Assembly (NCBI GenBank): GCA_964462185.1
Contig: CAYWWV010000001.1
Coordinates: forward strand, 62,001-126,000
Source of the DNA: RBG-16-57-9 sp964462185
GTDB taxonomy: Archaea; Thermoproteota; Bathyarchaeia; TCS64
Direction of reading: 5' to 3'
Length of the DNA stretch: 64,000 bases
Part shown: positions 52,382 through 61,446 of the stretch, piece after piece
Layout of the letters: the number at the start of each line of letters is the position of its first letter
Position numbering within the stretch: the first letter of the stretch is position 1
Made by a program: the position numbers and the translations under genes
Notes under the pieces: model-generated
What the model was told of the DNA's origin: nothing
Databases searched by the model: none
The model's input: the letters and a program-made list of their open reading frames with translations, nothing else

Positions 52382-53602
52382 ATGAGCTATCTAACACATC
52401 TGGAGTGCTCCAAGTGTGGGGCCCGGCACGAGGCCGATAAGGTTCAAACCGTCTGCAAAAGGTGTGGGAAACCCCTCTTCGCAAGGTACGACTTGGAGGC
52501 CGTCAAGGAGGCCTTAACCAAGGAGGACCTGGTGGGTAGGGAGTCCACCATGTACCGATACTGGGAGCTCCTCCCAGTGAAGGACCGGAGGAACGTGGTC
52601 TCCCTGGGGGAGGGGTGGACCCCGTTAACGCGCACCCCCCGCCTGGGGGAGGCCGTGGGCCTGGAGAGGCTTTGGGTCAAGGACGAGGGGATCATCCCCA
52701 CAGGCAGCTTCAAGGCCCGGGGCCTCAGCATGGCGGTGAGCAAGGCCAAGGAGCTGGGCGTGAGGGTTTTAGCCCTCCCCAGCGCGGGCAACGCCGCCGG
52801 AGCCATGGCGGCCTACGGGGCTCGGGCCGGGATGAGGGTCTACGTCTTCATGCCCAAAGACGCCCCAAAGGTGAACCAGGTGGAGTGCCAGGCGGTGGGG
52901 GCCCACGTGGTCCTGGTGGACGGCCTAATCAGCGACGCCGGTAAGCTGGTGCGGGAGGGCCGGGAGCACATGAACTGGTTCAGCCTGGCCACCCTGGGTG
53001 AGCCCTACAGGGTGGAGGGCAAGAAGACCATGGGGCTGGAGGTGGCGGAGCAGATGGATTGGAAGCTGCCTGATGTCATCGTCTACCCCACGGGTGGAGG
53101 CACGGGCATAATAGGTATGTGGAAGGTCTTCGACGAGTTGGAGGAGCTGGGGTGGATAGGCTCCGAGAGGCCCAGGATGGTCTCGGTGCAGGCGGAGGGA
53201 TGCTCCCCCATCGTCAAGGCCTACGAGGAGGGCAGGGAGGAGTCTGTCTTCTTCGAGAACGCCCAAACGGTGGCTTCGGGGCTCCGGGTGCCCAAGGCCC
53301 TGGGCGACTTCCTGGTGTTGAAGGCGGCCAGGGAGAGCGGGGGAAAGTGCATAGCCGTCAGCGACGAGGAGATAATGTCCTGCGTTGGCGAGATGGCCAG
53401 GCTGGAGGGAATCTTCCCCTGCCCCGAGGGTGCTGCCACCCTGGCGGCCTTGAAGAGGTTGGTGGCCGAGGGCTGGGTGGACCGGGATGAGAGGGTGGTA
53501 TTGTTCAACACCGGCAGCGGGTTGAAGTACACCGACCTCTTCCAGGTGGAGGCCCCCGTGGCCGACCCCCGTAAACCCTTCGACTACTCCCAGCTCCAAT
53601 AG
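52382..53602 (+). CDS. thrC: Threonine synthase
   Basis: 406 aa, PLP fold type II. The N-terminal zinc ribbon (ECSKCGARHEADKVQTVCKRCGKPL) is typical of archaeal ThrC. The PLP lysine is in IIPTGSFKARG near residue 117, and the phosphate loop is GGGTG near residue 240. ThrC makes threonine from O-phosphohomoserine. It is divergent from the ilvB2 promoter region. In other archaea threonine provides 2-oxobutyrate for isoleucine synthesis, so its position next to ilv may be meaningful. Confidence 0.9.
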   Translation: MSYLTHLECSKCGARHEADKVQTVCKRCGKPLFARYDLEAVKEALTKEDLVGRESTMYRYWELLPVKDRRNVVSLGEGWTPLTRTPRLGEAVGLERLWVKDEGIIPTGSFKARGLSMAVSKAKELGVRVLALPSAGNAAGAMAAYGARAGMRVYVFMPKDAPKVNQVECQAVGAHVVLVDGLISDAGKLVREGREHMNWFSLATLGEPYRVEGKKTMGLEVAEQMDWKLPDVIVYPTGGGTGIIGMWKVFDELEELGWIGSERPRMVSVQAEGCSPIVKAYEEGREESVFFENAQTVASGLRVPKALGDFLVLKAARESGGKCIAVSDEEIMSCVGEMARLEGIFPCPEGAATLAALKRLVAEGWVDRDERVVLFNTGSGLKYTDLFQVEAPVADPRKPFDYSQLQ

Positions 53603-53649
53603 CCCCGTAATTCTTTTCTGGGCCACCCCTCCCATTATCCGAGACAGAT

Positions 53650-54564
53650 ATGGCTCAAGCAACCGCTTACGCGCCAGGCCACCTCACCGGCCTCTTCCAG
53701 GTCTGCCTGGAGGGCGACGACCCCCTAAGGTGGGGGGCCCGGGGGGCAGGCGTCACCATAAAGCAGGGAGTAACCACAACGGTGGAGGTGGAACCCGCCA
53801 GCCACCCCTCCACCCGTATCTACATAAACGATAAGGCGGCGCCCGAGGCCATCGTCAGCAGGGCCGTGTTGGAGAGGTACCAGAAGTACATGGCTGAGCC
53901 CCTCAGGGTAACGGTGAGACACAGAGTTGAGACCCCTATGACCGCCGGCTTTGGGAGCAGTGGGGGAGGAGCCCTCAGCCTTAGCCTGGCCCTGAACCAG
54001 GCTTTGGGGGTGGGTTTGAGCCGGGTGGAGGCCGCCCATATAGCTCACTTAGCAGAGCTGGAGTGCAAGACGGGCCTGGGCAGCGTATACGCCGCCTACA
54101 CCGGGGGCTTCGGCGTCCTCCTCCACCCAGGCGCCCCAGGGGTGGGGCGGGGCAGGCTCTTCGAGGAGGTGGAGGACCTGCGGGTGGTATACGTCCACTA
54201 TGGACCCATGGAGACGCGGGAGGCCCTCTCCAACAAGGAGCTGGTGGAGAAGGTGAACCGGCTGGGCGGGGTCTACGTCGAGGAACTCGGCAGGGAACTC
54301 ACCCCCAAGAGGTTCATGGAGTTTAGCCGCAGGTTCACCGAACACCTGGACCTTGCGGGGCCCAGGGTTCGCCGCATCCTGGACGCCATGGATGAGGCGG
54401 GGTGGACCTACACCATGGCCTGCTTCGGCGAGGTGGCCTTCACCCTCCAATACAGGGAGGAGGCCGAGGCCTCGGCCCAGGCCCTACGGGGGATGGGTGA
54501 AAACCCCGTGGTGGTGGGGGTGGAGGCGGAGGGAGCCAGATTGGTGCCCCTGGATCATAAGTGA
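53650..54564 (+). CDS. Pantoate kinase (archaeal GHMP kinase)
   Basis: 304 aa, archaeal CoA pathway enzyme that phosphorylates pantoate. AYAPGHLTGLFQVCLEGDDPLRWGARGAG and the ATP loop MTAGFGSSGGGALSLSLALNQALG near residue 100 match the PoK branch of GHMP kinases, as does ELECKTGLGSVYAAYTGGFGVLLHPGAPG. Pantoate derives from 2-oxoisovalerate of the valine branch, which fits the neighbouring ilv genes. Confidence 0.9.
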   Translation: MAQATAYAPGHLTGLFQVCLEGDDPLRWGARGAGVTIKQGVTTTVEVEPASHPSTRIYINDKAAPEAIVSRAVLERYQKYMAEPLRVTVRHRVETPMTAGFGSSGGGALSLSLALNQALGVGLSRVEAAHIAHLAELECKTGLGSVYAAYTGGFGVLLHPGAPGVGRGRLFEEVEDLRVVYVHYGPMETREALSNKELVEKVNRLGGVYVEELGRELTPKRFMEFSRRFTEHLDLAGPRVRRILDAMDEAGWTYTMACFGEVAFTLQYREEAEASAQALRGMGENPVVVGVEAEGARLVPLDHK

Positions 54565-54604
54565 TATTAGAGTAGTCCCCCACCCTTGGGTTTGTAGTGG
54601 TGTT

Positions 54605-55783
54605 ATGAGCAGTCCATTCGACAAACCAACTGTTGAGAGCAGGTTGAAGGCCCGAGGGGTGAAGTGGCACATGGACCCCCCAGACGTTATACCCCTCTGG
54701 CTCGCAGACCAGGACTACCCCCTCTGCCCCGAGTTGAAGCAGGTCCTCCTGGAGGTGGTGGAGGAGGAGTTCACCGTGTATGCCAGCGACTTGGAGGCCC
54801 GTGAGGCCATCCAGGGGAAGCTGAAGCGCTACAACAACCTGGAGGTGCCTGTGGACCAGATCATGCTGACCCAGGGCGTCCTCCCCAGCATGTGGCTGGC
54901 CATGGTCCACGCCTGCCGACCCGGCGACGAGGTGATAGTCACCGACCCCATGTACTTCCCCTTCTTCACCGCCGCAGATGTGGCCCAGGTCCGGAAGGTC
55001 TACTGGAAGCTCAAGCTGGAGGAGGGATACCGGTTCGACATCGACAGGCTCAACGAGTTGATCACCCCCAAGACCCGCCTCATCACGGTGTGCAACCCCC
55101 ACAACCCGGCGGGACGGGTGATGACCAAGGAGGAGCTCAAGGGCATAGCCGACCTGGCCGTGGACCACCAGATATATGTGATGGTGGATGAGCTCTGGGA
55201 GGACATACTCTACGATGGGAGGAAGCACACCAGCCTGGCCTCCCTGAGCCCCGAGATAGGGGACCTGACCCTCACGGCGTGGGGCTTCAGCAAGACGTGG
55301 AGCGTACCCGGCCTGCAAGCGGGATACCTGGCCTGCACCAACAAGACCATGTTCGAGAGCATCCAGAGCATAGCTCGAGGGGTTTTGAGGGGCACAAACA
55401 ACCTGGGTAAGGCCATGGCGCCCCTCATCTGCAGCGGCAAGATCGACTACTGGGTGCGGGAGCTCAACTCATACCTCCAAGAGGTTAGGGACCTGGTGGA
55501 GAAGAGGCTCATGGAGATGGGTGACTTCACCATCCCCAAGCTGGAGGGCACCTACCTCATGTTCCCCAGGTTCAACTACGGCTTGACCTGCGACGAGCTG
55601 GACCAGATACTCATGAAGGAGGCCAAGGTCCGCTTCAACAAGGGAAGCGCATTCGGCCCCGAGGGCGAGGGGCATATGCGGATACTTACGGCCACCAGCA
55701 AGGCCATCATGAACGAGGCGCTAGACCGCATGGAGAAGGCCATCCCCGTCATCGAGGAGAGGTCCAAGTATAAGCAGGGCTAG
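54605..55783 (+). CDS. PLP-dependent aminotransferase, class I/II
   Basis: 392 aa. PLP Lys in GFSKTWSVPGLQAGYL near residue 235; CNPHNPAGRVMTKEEL near residue 165; DELWEDILYDGRKHTSLASL holds the Asp/Tyr that contact PLP. CNPHNPAGR and the DELWEDILYDG segment recall MalY/PatB-like C-S lyases as well as aspartate-type transaminases, so the reaction cannot be decided. The ATG at 54605 (MSSPFDKPTVE) is chosen; upstream codons overlap the pantoate kinase gene in another frame. Confidence 0.82.
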   Translation: MSSPFDKPTVESRLKARGVKWHMDPPDVIPLWLADQDYPLCPELKQVLLEVVEEEFTVYASDLEAREAIQGKLKRYNNLEVPVDQIMLTQGVLPSMWLAMVHACRPGDEVIVTDPMYFPFFTAADVAQVRKVYWKLKLEEGYRFDIDRLNELITPKTRLITVCNPHNPAGRVMTKEELKGIADLAVDHQIYVMVDELWEDILYDGRKHTSLASLSPEIGDLTLTAWGFSKTWSVPGLQAGYLACTNKTMFESIQSIARGVLRGTNNLGKAMAPLICSGKIDYWVRELNSYLQEVRDLVEKRLMEMGDFTIPKLEGTYLMFPRFNYGLTCDELDQILMKEAKVRFNKGSAFGPEGEGHMRILTATSKAIMNEALDRMEKAIPVIEERSKYKQG

Positions 55784-55793
55784 CCCCCGCCCC

Positions 55794-57578
55794 CTACCCT
55801 TGGAACTGGAGTGCGTATAGCTCTCGGTAGAGCCCGTTTCTCTCCATCAACTCTTCATGGGTCCCCCTCTCAACGATTCGCCCATCCTCGAGGACCACGA
55901 TTACATCCGCTCCTCTAACCGTGCTTAGCCTGTGGGCTATTATGAAGGTGGTGCGCCCCTTCACCACCTCCCGTAGGGCCGATTGAATGAGGAGCTCGGT
56001 GTAGGCGTCTATGCTGCTGGTGGCCTCATCCATGATCAGTATTCGGGGGTCGGCCAGTAGGGCTCTGGCCAGGGCCACCAGTTGACGCTGGCCAACGCTC
56101 AGCCTTCCCCCCCTCTCCCCCACCTCGGTGTGGTAGCCCTGGGGTAGGGCCTCTATGAAGGAGTGGGCCCCCACCTTCTTGGCCACCTCCACTACCTCCT
56201 CGAGGCTGGCCTCCGGCCTCCCATACCTGATGTTGTCCAGTATGGTTCCAGAGAATAGGAAGTTCTCCTGGAGAACCACCGCCATCTGGCTCCTCAGATC
56301 CCCCAGATCAACCTCCCTCAAGTCGTGTCCATCCACCAGGATGGCCCCCTCTTGGGGGTCGTAGAAGCGGTATAGGAGGTTCATTAGGGTGGTCTTCCCC
56401 GCCCCCGTGGGGCCTACGATTGCCACGGTGGTGTGGGCGGGTATGTTGAGGGAGATGTCTTGGAGGACTGGGACCCCCTCCTGGTAGCTGAAGGTGACTC
56501 CTCTGAACTCCACGTGGCCCTCTATCCTGGGCAGTGGTTTAGCCCCCTCTAGCTGGGTTATTGTTGGCTGGGTGTCCAGTATGTCGAAGATCCTCTCGGC
56601 AGCCGCAAGAGCGCTTTGAACGCTGTTCCAGAAGCCGCTGAGGTCCTGGATTGGCCAGAAGAATCTGGTGAGGTACCCCATGAAGCCCACCAAGACCCCC
56701 ACACTCAGCTCCCTCCTCATAACCGCCTGCCCTCCAAACCAAAGCACCAGGAAGTTTCCCAGAGCCGTGAAGACGCTCACCGTGGGCCAGAAGGCAGACA
56801 TAACCTGTCCCGCCTGGATGTTTGCCCTCATATTGCTGCGGTTGACGTCTTGAAACTCCCTCCGGGTCTCCCCCTCCCTCCCATGGCTCTGGATCTCCTT
56901 GATCCCGCTTACACTCTCCTCCATCTTGGCCGAGACGCTGGCGATGGTCTTCCGAGTCTCCCGGTACACCCTTCGAACCCTCCTCCCCCAGATGTAGAGG
57001 AACCCCATCATGACGGGCATAATGGTGAAGGAGATGAGGCTTAGCCACCAGTTCATCCAGAGCATAACCCCCATGATGCCCACTAGGGTGAGGATGTCCG
57101 AGAACACGTTGGCCACTCCGCTGGTCACCAACTCGGTTATCTTGTCCACATCGTTGGTGGCCCTACTCACCAGGCTCCCCGTCTCCCTGTGGGAGAAGAA
57201 GTCCAGGCTGAGTCTCTGGAGGTGGCGGAACAGGTCTACCCGCATCTCCAGCTCCAGGTTTGAGCCCAGCCAGTTCGTGAAATAGATCCTGGCATACTCG
57301 GCTGCGAATAGGCCTAAATGAACGAGGATGAGGACCCCTCCCACCCCCACTAGGCCCCTCAGGTCTCCGCTGGTTATGGGGCCGTCGATGGCCAAGGCCA
57401 GGAGGTATGGGGGTAGAAGCCCCAGCGCGGTGGAGGCCACCACCGCCAACAAGAGCCTGGTCACCTCGCCCCGGTGCCTCCCCACATACCCCAGAAGCCT
57501 CCTGGCCAGAACGGTGTCGGGCACGGTTCGCACGGCATCCTCCTCTGCCTCCGCGAACCTCCGGGCCACGTGTCCCAT
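55794..57578 (-). CDS. ABC transporter, permease-ATPase subunit B (intact catalytic site)
   Basis: 594 aa half-transporter: six membrane segments (residues 35-320) then an ATPase domain. Walker A is GPTGAGKTTLMNLLYRF, signature LSVGQRQLVALARALL (a Val replaces the second Gly), Walker B ILIMDEATSSID with catalytic Glu, and H-loop IIAHRLSTV. It starts at the stop of its partner gene (1-nt overlap), so the two form a heterodimer. Likely an exporter of drugs or lipids. Confidence 0.9.
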   Translation of the reverse strand: MGHVARRFAEAEEDAVRTVPDTVLARRLLGYVGRHRGEVTRLLLAVVASTALGLLPPYLLALAIDGPITSGDLRGLVGVGGVLILVHLGLFAAEYARIYFTNWLGSNLELEMRVDLFRHLQRLSLDFFSHRETGSLVSRATNDVDKITELVTSGVANVFSDILTLVGIMGVMLWMNWWLSLISFTIMPVMMGFLYIWGRRVRRVYRETRKTIASVSAKMEESVSGIKEIQSHGREGETRREFQDVNRSNMRANIQAGQVMSAFWPTVSVFTALGNFLVLWFGGQAVMRRELSVGVLVGFMGYLTRFFWPIQDLSGFWNSVQSALAAAERIFDILDTQPTITQLEGAKPLPRIEGHVEFRGVTFSYQEGVPVLQDISLNIPAHTTVAIVGPTGAGKTTLMNLLYRFYDPQEGAILVDGHDLREVDLGDLRSQMAVVLQENFLFSGTILDNIRYGRPEASLEEVVEVAKKVGAHSFIEALPQGYHTEVGERGGRLSVGQRQLVALARALLADPRILIMDEATSSIDAYTELLIQSALREVVKGRTTFIIAHRLSTVRGADVIVVLEDGRIVERGTHEELMERNGLYRELYALQFQG

Positions 57579-59449
57579 TAAACCCCCTCCTCCGCGCCGG
57601 CTATCTGGGTCTGGTAGAGCTGGCGGTAGACCCCTCCCAGCTCCATTAACTCCTCGTGGGTGCCCTCCTCCCTTATCACCCCGTCCTCCAAGACCACGAT
57701 GTAGTCGGCCCCCTTCACGCTACTCAGCCGCTGGGTGATTATGAAGGTGGTCCTGCCCCTCAGCAACTCGGCTAGGGCCTCCTGGATCTCGAACTCGGTC
57801 TTGGTGTCCACGCTGCTGGTGCTGTCGTCTAGGATGAGTATGCGGGGGTCCTTGAGGATGGCCCTCGCTATGGCGATGCGCTGCCTCTGCCCCCCGCTGA
57901 GGGTGACCCCCCTCTCCCCCACCAGGGTGTCGTATCCCTGGGGGAGGCTGGCGATGAAGTCGTGGATGTTGGCCTTCTTGGCCGCCTCCACCACCTTGCT
58001 CAGGGGGGCGTCCTCCACCCCGTAGGCGATGTTCTCCCTTATGGTCTTCTTGAATATGAAGGGCTCTTGGCGGACTATGCCTATCTGCCTCCTGAGGCTC
58101 TTGATGGTGACGTCCCTCACATCCACCCCATCCACCCTTATGGAGCCCTTGGTGACATCGTAGAAACGGGGGATGAGGTTGATGATGCTGGTCTTCCCGC
58201 TGCCCGTGGCCCCCAGTATGGCCACCCTCTGCCCCGCCTTAACCTCCAGGTTAACCCCCTTCAACACCATGCTCTCCCCATCATAGCTGAACCAGACGTC
58301 CTCGAAGACCACGTCCCCCCGCACCCTACCCAACTCCAGGGCCCCAGGCTTGTCCCTCACCTCCACCCGGGCGTCTATCACCTCGAAAACCCTCTCAGCC
58401 GCCGCCTGGGCCCGGACAAACATGCCTGTGAGGAACCCCAGCATCCTAACTGGGCCCATGAGCCGCCTCATGTAGAAGTAGAACGCCACCACGCTCCCCA
58501 GGGTGAGGGAGCCCTCCACCACCAAGAACCCCCCATACACCAACAACACTATGGAGCCCACCTCGCTGATGAGGGAGACCAAGGGACGGTAAAAAGACCT
58601 CAGCCTAACACTTTTCAAAGTCACATCGAAGTAGCGTTGGGCAACCCCCTTGAAGCGCTTCTCCTCGTAGCTCTCCCGGTGGAATCCCTTCACCACCCTT
58701 ATGCCTGCCAGGCTCTCCTGGACCACTGAGGTGACCTCGCCGTAAAGCTCCCTGATGGCCTGCCAGAGGGGTCGAATCATCCTGCTGTACCTAGTGGTGG
58801 TGGCCAGAAGCACCGCTATGAAGACCAGAGCCAGCCCCGTTAGCCTAGGGCTGATTGAGGCCATGCTGTAGAGCACCATGAGAACCAGGAGGAGGTTGCT
58901 CACCGACATGCGGAACCCGAAGTTGATAAACCTCCCCAGCATGTTGATGTCCCCCGTGGCCCTAGCCATCAGCTGGCCCGTCTTCTGCCTGTCGTAGAAG
59001 CTGAAGCTCTTCTCCAAGAGGCTGTTATACATATCCATCCTGATCTCGTAGCCCGCCCTCTGACTAACCACCTCTAGGAGGTAGCGCTGTAGGTAGCTCA
59101 GCCCCCCCTCGAAGACCGCGAAGACTATGAGGCTGAGGCTGTAGATAGCGAGGAGAGCTCTCCCGCCTTGGATGCCCCTGCTCTGGAAGTAGGTTGTCAG
59201 GGGGCTGAGGATGAGCCCCGCTGGGCCCCCCACCCTGGGGGCCTCCAGGGCAGAACCTCCCCCAGCCACAAACCCCACCATGTCTATGATGCCACCGACT
59301 ATGGCTGGGGACATGATGGAGACCACTGTGTTTAGGAGGATGAGGGCGATTACCGCTTTGAACTCCCAGTAGGGGGTTACGTATCCCAGCAACCTAGAGA
59401 GGGTGGCCCAGCCCCCAGGCCCCTCCCTAGACCTCCCATTTTGCGTCAC
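57578..59449 (-). CDS. ABC transporter, permease-ATPase subunit A (degenerate catalytic site)
   Basis: 623 aa, same layout as its partner. Walker A GATGSGKTSIINL and signature LSGGQRQRIAIARAIL are normal, but Walker B reads ILILDDSTSSVD (Asp in place of the catalytic Glu) and the H-loop His is Gln (IITQRLSSV). Combined with the altered LSVGQ signature in the partner, one composite ATP site would be degenerate, as in known heterodimeric exporters of the TM287/288 type. The first 23 nt overlap the end of arsR. Confidence 0.9.
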   Translation of the reverse strand: MTQNGRSREGPGGWATLSRLLGYVTPYWEFKAVIALILLNTVVSIMSPAIVGGIIDMVGFVAGGGSALEAPRVGGPAGLILSPLTTYFQSRGIQGGRALLAIYSLSLIVFAVFEGGLSYLQRYLLEVVSQRAGYEIRMDMYNSLLEKSFSFYDRQKTGQLMARATGDINMLGRFINFGFRMSVSNLLLVLMVLYSMASISPRLTGLALVFIAVLLATTTRYSRMIRPLWQAIRELYGEVTSVVQESLAGIRVVKGFHRESYEEKRFKGVAQRYFDVTLKSVRLRSFYRPLVSLISEVGSIVLLVYGGFLVVEGSLTLGSVVAFYFYMRRLMGPVRMLGFLTGMFVRAQAAAERVFEVIDARVEVRDKPGALELGRVRGDVVFEDVWFSYDGESMVLKGVNLEVKAGQRVAILGATGSGKTSIINLIPRFYDVTKGSIRVDGVDVRDVTIKSLRRQIGIVRQEPFIFKKTIRENIAYGVEDAPLSKVVEAAKKANIHDFIASLPQGYDTLVGERGVTLSGGQRQRIAIARAILKDPRILILDDSTSSVDTKTEFEIQEALAELLRGRTTFIITQRLSSVKGADYIVVLEDGVIREEGTHEELMELGGVYRQLYQTQIAGAEEGV

Positions 59450-60041
59450 TATATTTATCCAGAACCTCCCTAAGCTCCTTCACCATGTCTACGTACGAGG
59501 GGTTCCCCAATAGTTGGACGTGGGAGAGGATGTGTGCCACCGTCCTCTTGGCGTGTTTCCCCACCTTTCCGTCCCCCTGCTTCCTCTGAAGCCTCTCCTC
59601 GAAGGCCTTCTTGTTGTAGAGGTGCATCTTTCTGAGGAGGCTCTTCACCTTGGGCTTCTCCTCCTCGGGTATCTTCACCCCATAGTTCTCCAGCTCCGCC
59701 ACCAGCTTTTCCAGGAAGGCCTCCGTCCAGAGGGAGTAGTCGGGGTCCTCCTCCAGGTCCTCGGTGACCCTGTAGCTGACGTGGAACTCCTCGCTTATGG
59801 CGCGGTAGTAGGGTTGGACCATGTTCCGGGTCTTCTTCTCGCGGGTGACCTTGATGAGCCCCACTGAGAGCAGGCTGTTCAGGTGGTGTACCACGCTGCT
59901 GTGGTTCTTCCCCAGCTTCTTGGCTAGGTCTGTGGCGCTCATCTCCTTCTTGGAGAGGAGTCTCAGTATGGCCCTCCTGGTGGGGTCGGCTAGGAGTTTC
60001 ACAGCTTGGGGGTCGGTGATGACGTAAACCCTACTACCCAT
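59427..60041 (-). CDS. ArsR-type winged-helix regulator of the ABC exporter
   Basis: 204 aa. The N-terminal winged helix (AVKLLADPTRRAILRLLSKKEMSATDLAKKLGKNHSSVVHHLNSLLSVGLIKV, residues 12-62) is followed by a basic-to-helical C-terminal domain of about 130 aa, longer than typical ArsR proteins and perhaps ligand binding. It overlaps the following ABC gene by 23 nt, so expression is coupled. A palindrome in its own promoter suggests autoregulation. Confidence 0.88.
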   Translation of the reverse strand: MGSRVYVITDPQAVKLLADPTRRAILRLLSKKEMSATDLAKKLGKNHSSVVHHLNSLLSVGLIKVTREKKTRNMVQPYYRAISEEFHVSYRVTEDLEEDPDYSLWTEAFLEKLVAELENYGVKIPEEEKPKVKSLLRKMHLYNKKAFEERLQRKQGDGKVGKHAKRTVAHILSHVQLLGNPSYVDMVKELREVLDKYSDAKWEV

Positions 60042-60049
60042 CTGTATCG

Positions 60050-60065
60050 CTACAAAACGTTGTAG
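60050..60065 (-). promoter_or_regulatory. Operator-like palindrome at the arsR start
   Basis: CTACAA-AACG-TTGTAG is a perfect 6-4-6 inverted repeat placed 9 to 24 nt upstream of the ATG (60039-60041). A TATA-like GGTTTAATCC lies just upstream (about 60071-60080 on the minus strand). The palindrome would therefore cover the transcription start, a classic repressor position. Confidence 0.6.
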
Positions 60066-60090
60066 GGGCGGGATTAAACCCTTTCGTTGC

Positions 60091-60408
60091 CTACCGCACC
60101 AGGGCCCTCATCTTGCGGCCAGCACTGGTTTTACCCCGGAAAACCCTTCCAGGGAGATGTTTGTGGGCTTTCTTGGGCTTGGGGACCTTCAGTTCAGCAT
60201 CCCCAACCTCCTCCAGGAAGGCCTTGAGAGCCTCAACATTCTCGGGGTGGGAGGTCTTCCGCCTGGTATCCACAGGTATGCCCATGGCCCTCGCCTTCCC
60301 AGGGGTCAACCCGGCCTCAGACAACTCCTCCACGCTGAAACCCCTGCCCTCCCTCGGAACCCCGCCTGACTCAACGATGGGACGTATCAACCTGGCCAAC
60401 GAGATCAC
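60091..60408 (-). CDS. rpl13e: Large ribosomal subunit protein eL13
   Basis: 105 aa. RGFSVEELSEAGLTPGKARAMGIPVDTRRKTSHPENVEALKAFL is the archaeal eL13 core. This protein is known from Crenarchaeota, Thaumarchaeota and relatives, and is missing from Euryarchaeota, so it supports a TACK origin. It overlaps the uS9 gene by 4 nt. Confidence 0.87.
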   Translation of the reverse strand: MISLARLIRPIVESGGVPREGRGFSVEELSEAGLTPGKARAMGIPVDTRRKTSHPENVEALKAFLEEVGDAELKVPKPKKAHKHLPGRVFRGKTSAGRKMRALVR

Positions 60409-60833
60409 CTATAGCTCTTCTGCTTTCTACGCCTAGCCCCCGGCCCACCAAACTTCTTGGGCTCCTTGCGCCGGGCATCCCCCGCCAACATGGTCCGATC
60501 GTACTCCAGGAACCTGTTCCTGAGCCGCTTGCTCCTCGTGAACTTCACCAGGCCTTGGGCTATCCCCATGCGGGCCGCCTCGGCTCGGCTGATCACTCCC
60601 CCACCCTTCACCTTAACGCTAATGTCCACCTTTTCAGCGTATTCGGCTGCCAGCCTTAGGGGCTCGAGGATCTTCTCCCGGGCGATGTAGGGCTGAACAA
60701 AGTGTATTGGTATGTTGTTTACTCTTACCCTGCCCTTCCCCTCGGAAACCACAACCCTGGCCTTGCTCGTCTTCCTCTTACCCGTCTCCAAAACACTCTT
60801 CCTCTTGGCCGACAAACCCCTCACTTCTTCCAA
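60405..60833 (-). CDS. rps9: Small ribosomal subunit protein uS9
   Basis: 142 aa. TGKRKTSKARVVVSEGKGRVRVNNIP, VKGGGVISRAEAARMGIAQGLVKF and the C-terminal KKFGGPGARRRKQKSYR tail are diagnostic. The tail reaches the P-site tRNA. It overlaps uL13 by 13 nt. Confidence 0.95.
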   Translation of the reverse strand: MEEVRGLSAKRKSVLETGKRKTSKARVVVSEGKGRVRVNNIPIHFVQPYIAREKILEPLRLAAEYAEKVDISVKVKGGGVISRAEAARMGIAQGLVKFTRSKRLRNRFLEYDRTMLAGDARRKEPKKFGGPGARRRKQKSYR

Positions 60834-61246
60834 CCAATGTTCTCAGCGATCTCCCCCACGGTGACATACTTGTTTCCCAACCGGTCTTTGTGGGCCTCCT
60901 CCAAGGTCTCCATGGGGCACCCCTCCAACTCCTCAGGCACACCCACAAACACTCTCAACCGCTTGAAGGCCTCTCGCCCGTGGGTCTTGCGGTAGGGCAG
61001 CATACCCCTTATGCTCCTCCTAACCATCCGGTGGGGCTGCCTGTAGTGGATAGGCCCCCTCCCGTGGCCCCCCACCTCTAGAAACTCCTTCTTCTTCTTG
61101 ATCACCATGAGCCTCTTGCCGGAAACAACCACCTTCTCAGCGTTCACTATGTCGATGGCCTCGCCTGCTAGAAGCCTCTTGGAGACTATGCTGGCCATCC
61201 TCCCCAGTATTAGCCCGTTGCCGTCGATAACCGTCCTGCCCCTCAT
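60821..61246 (-). CDS. rpl13: Large ribosomal subunit protein uL13
   Basis: 141 aa. TVIDGNGLILGRMASIVSKRLLAGE at the start and RRSIRGMLPYRKTHGREAFKRLRVFVGVP are family marks. First gene of the uL13-uS9-eL13 operon, separated here from the uS13-to-eL18 cluster found at 31-34 kb. A CTTTATAG TATA-like box lies near 61304-61311, some 58 nt upstream. Confidence 0.95.
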   Translation of the reverse strand: MRGRTVIDGNGLILGRMASIVSKRLLAGEAIDIVNAEKVVVSGKRLMVIKKKKEFLEVGGHGRGPIHYRQPHRMVRRSIRGMLPYRKTHGREAFKRLRVFVGVPEELEGCPMETLEEAHKDRLGNKYVTVGEIAENIGWKK

Positions 61247-61446
61247 TTTTCATCCATCATTGGCGTGAGTCGCTTTTTTGCACCCCTGTGAATCACGTTT
61301 AGGGCTATAAAGGTTTTCCAACGTGGGAGGATGTCGGGGGGTAAAAGGGTTTAACTGTTTACGGCTTCATTGGGCAGGGGGGACTGCCCTTGGGCTATTT
61401 GGAGCTGGGCGGAGCCGGCGGGGGGCTCTTCATCGAGGAGGCCTCC

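Noticed and set aside
54353..54604. Upstream codons in front of the aminotransferase ATG
   Set aside because: They are the pantoate kinase gene in another frame; the ATG at 54605 gives a normal aminotransferase start.
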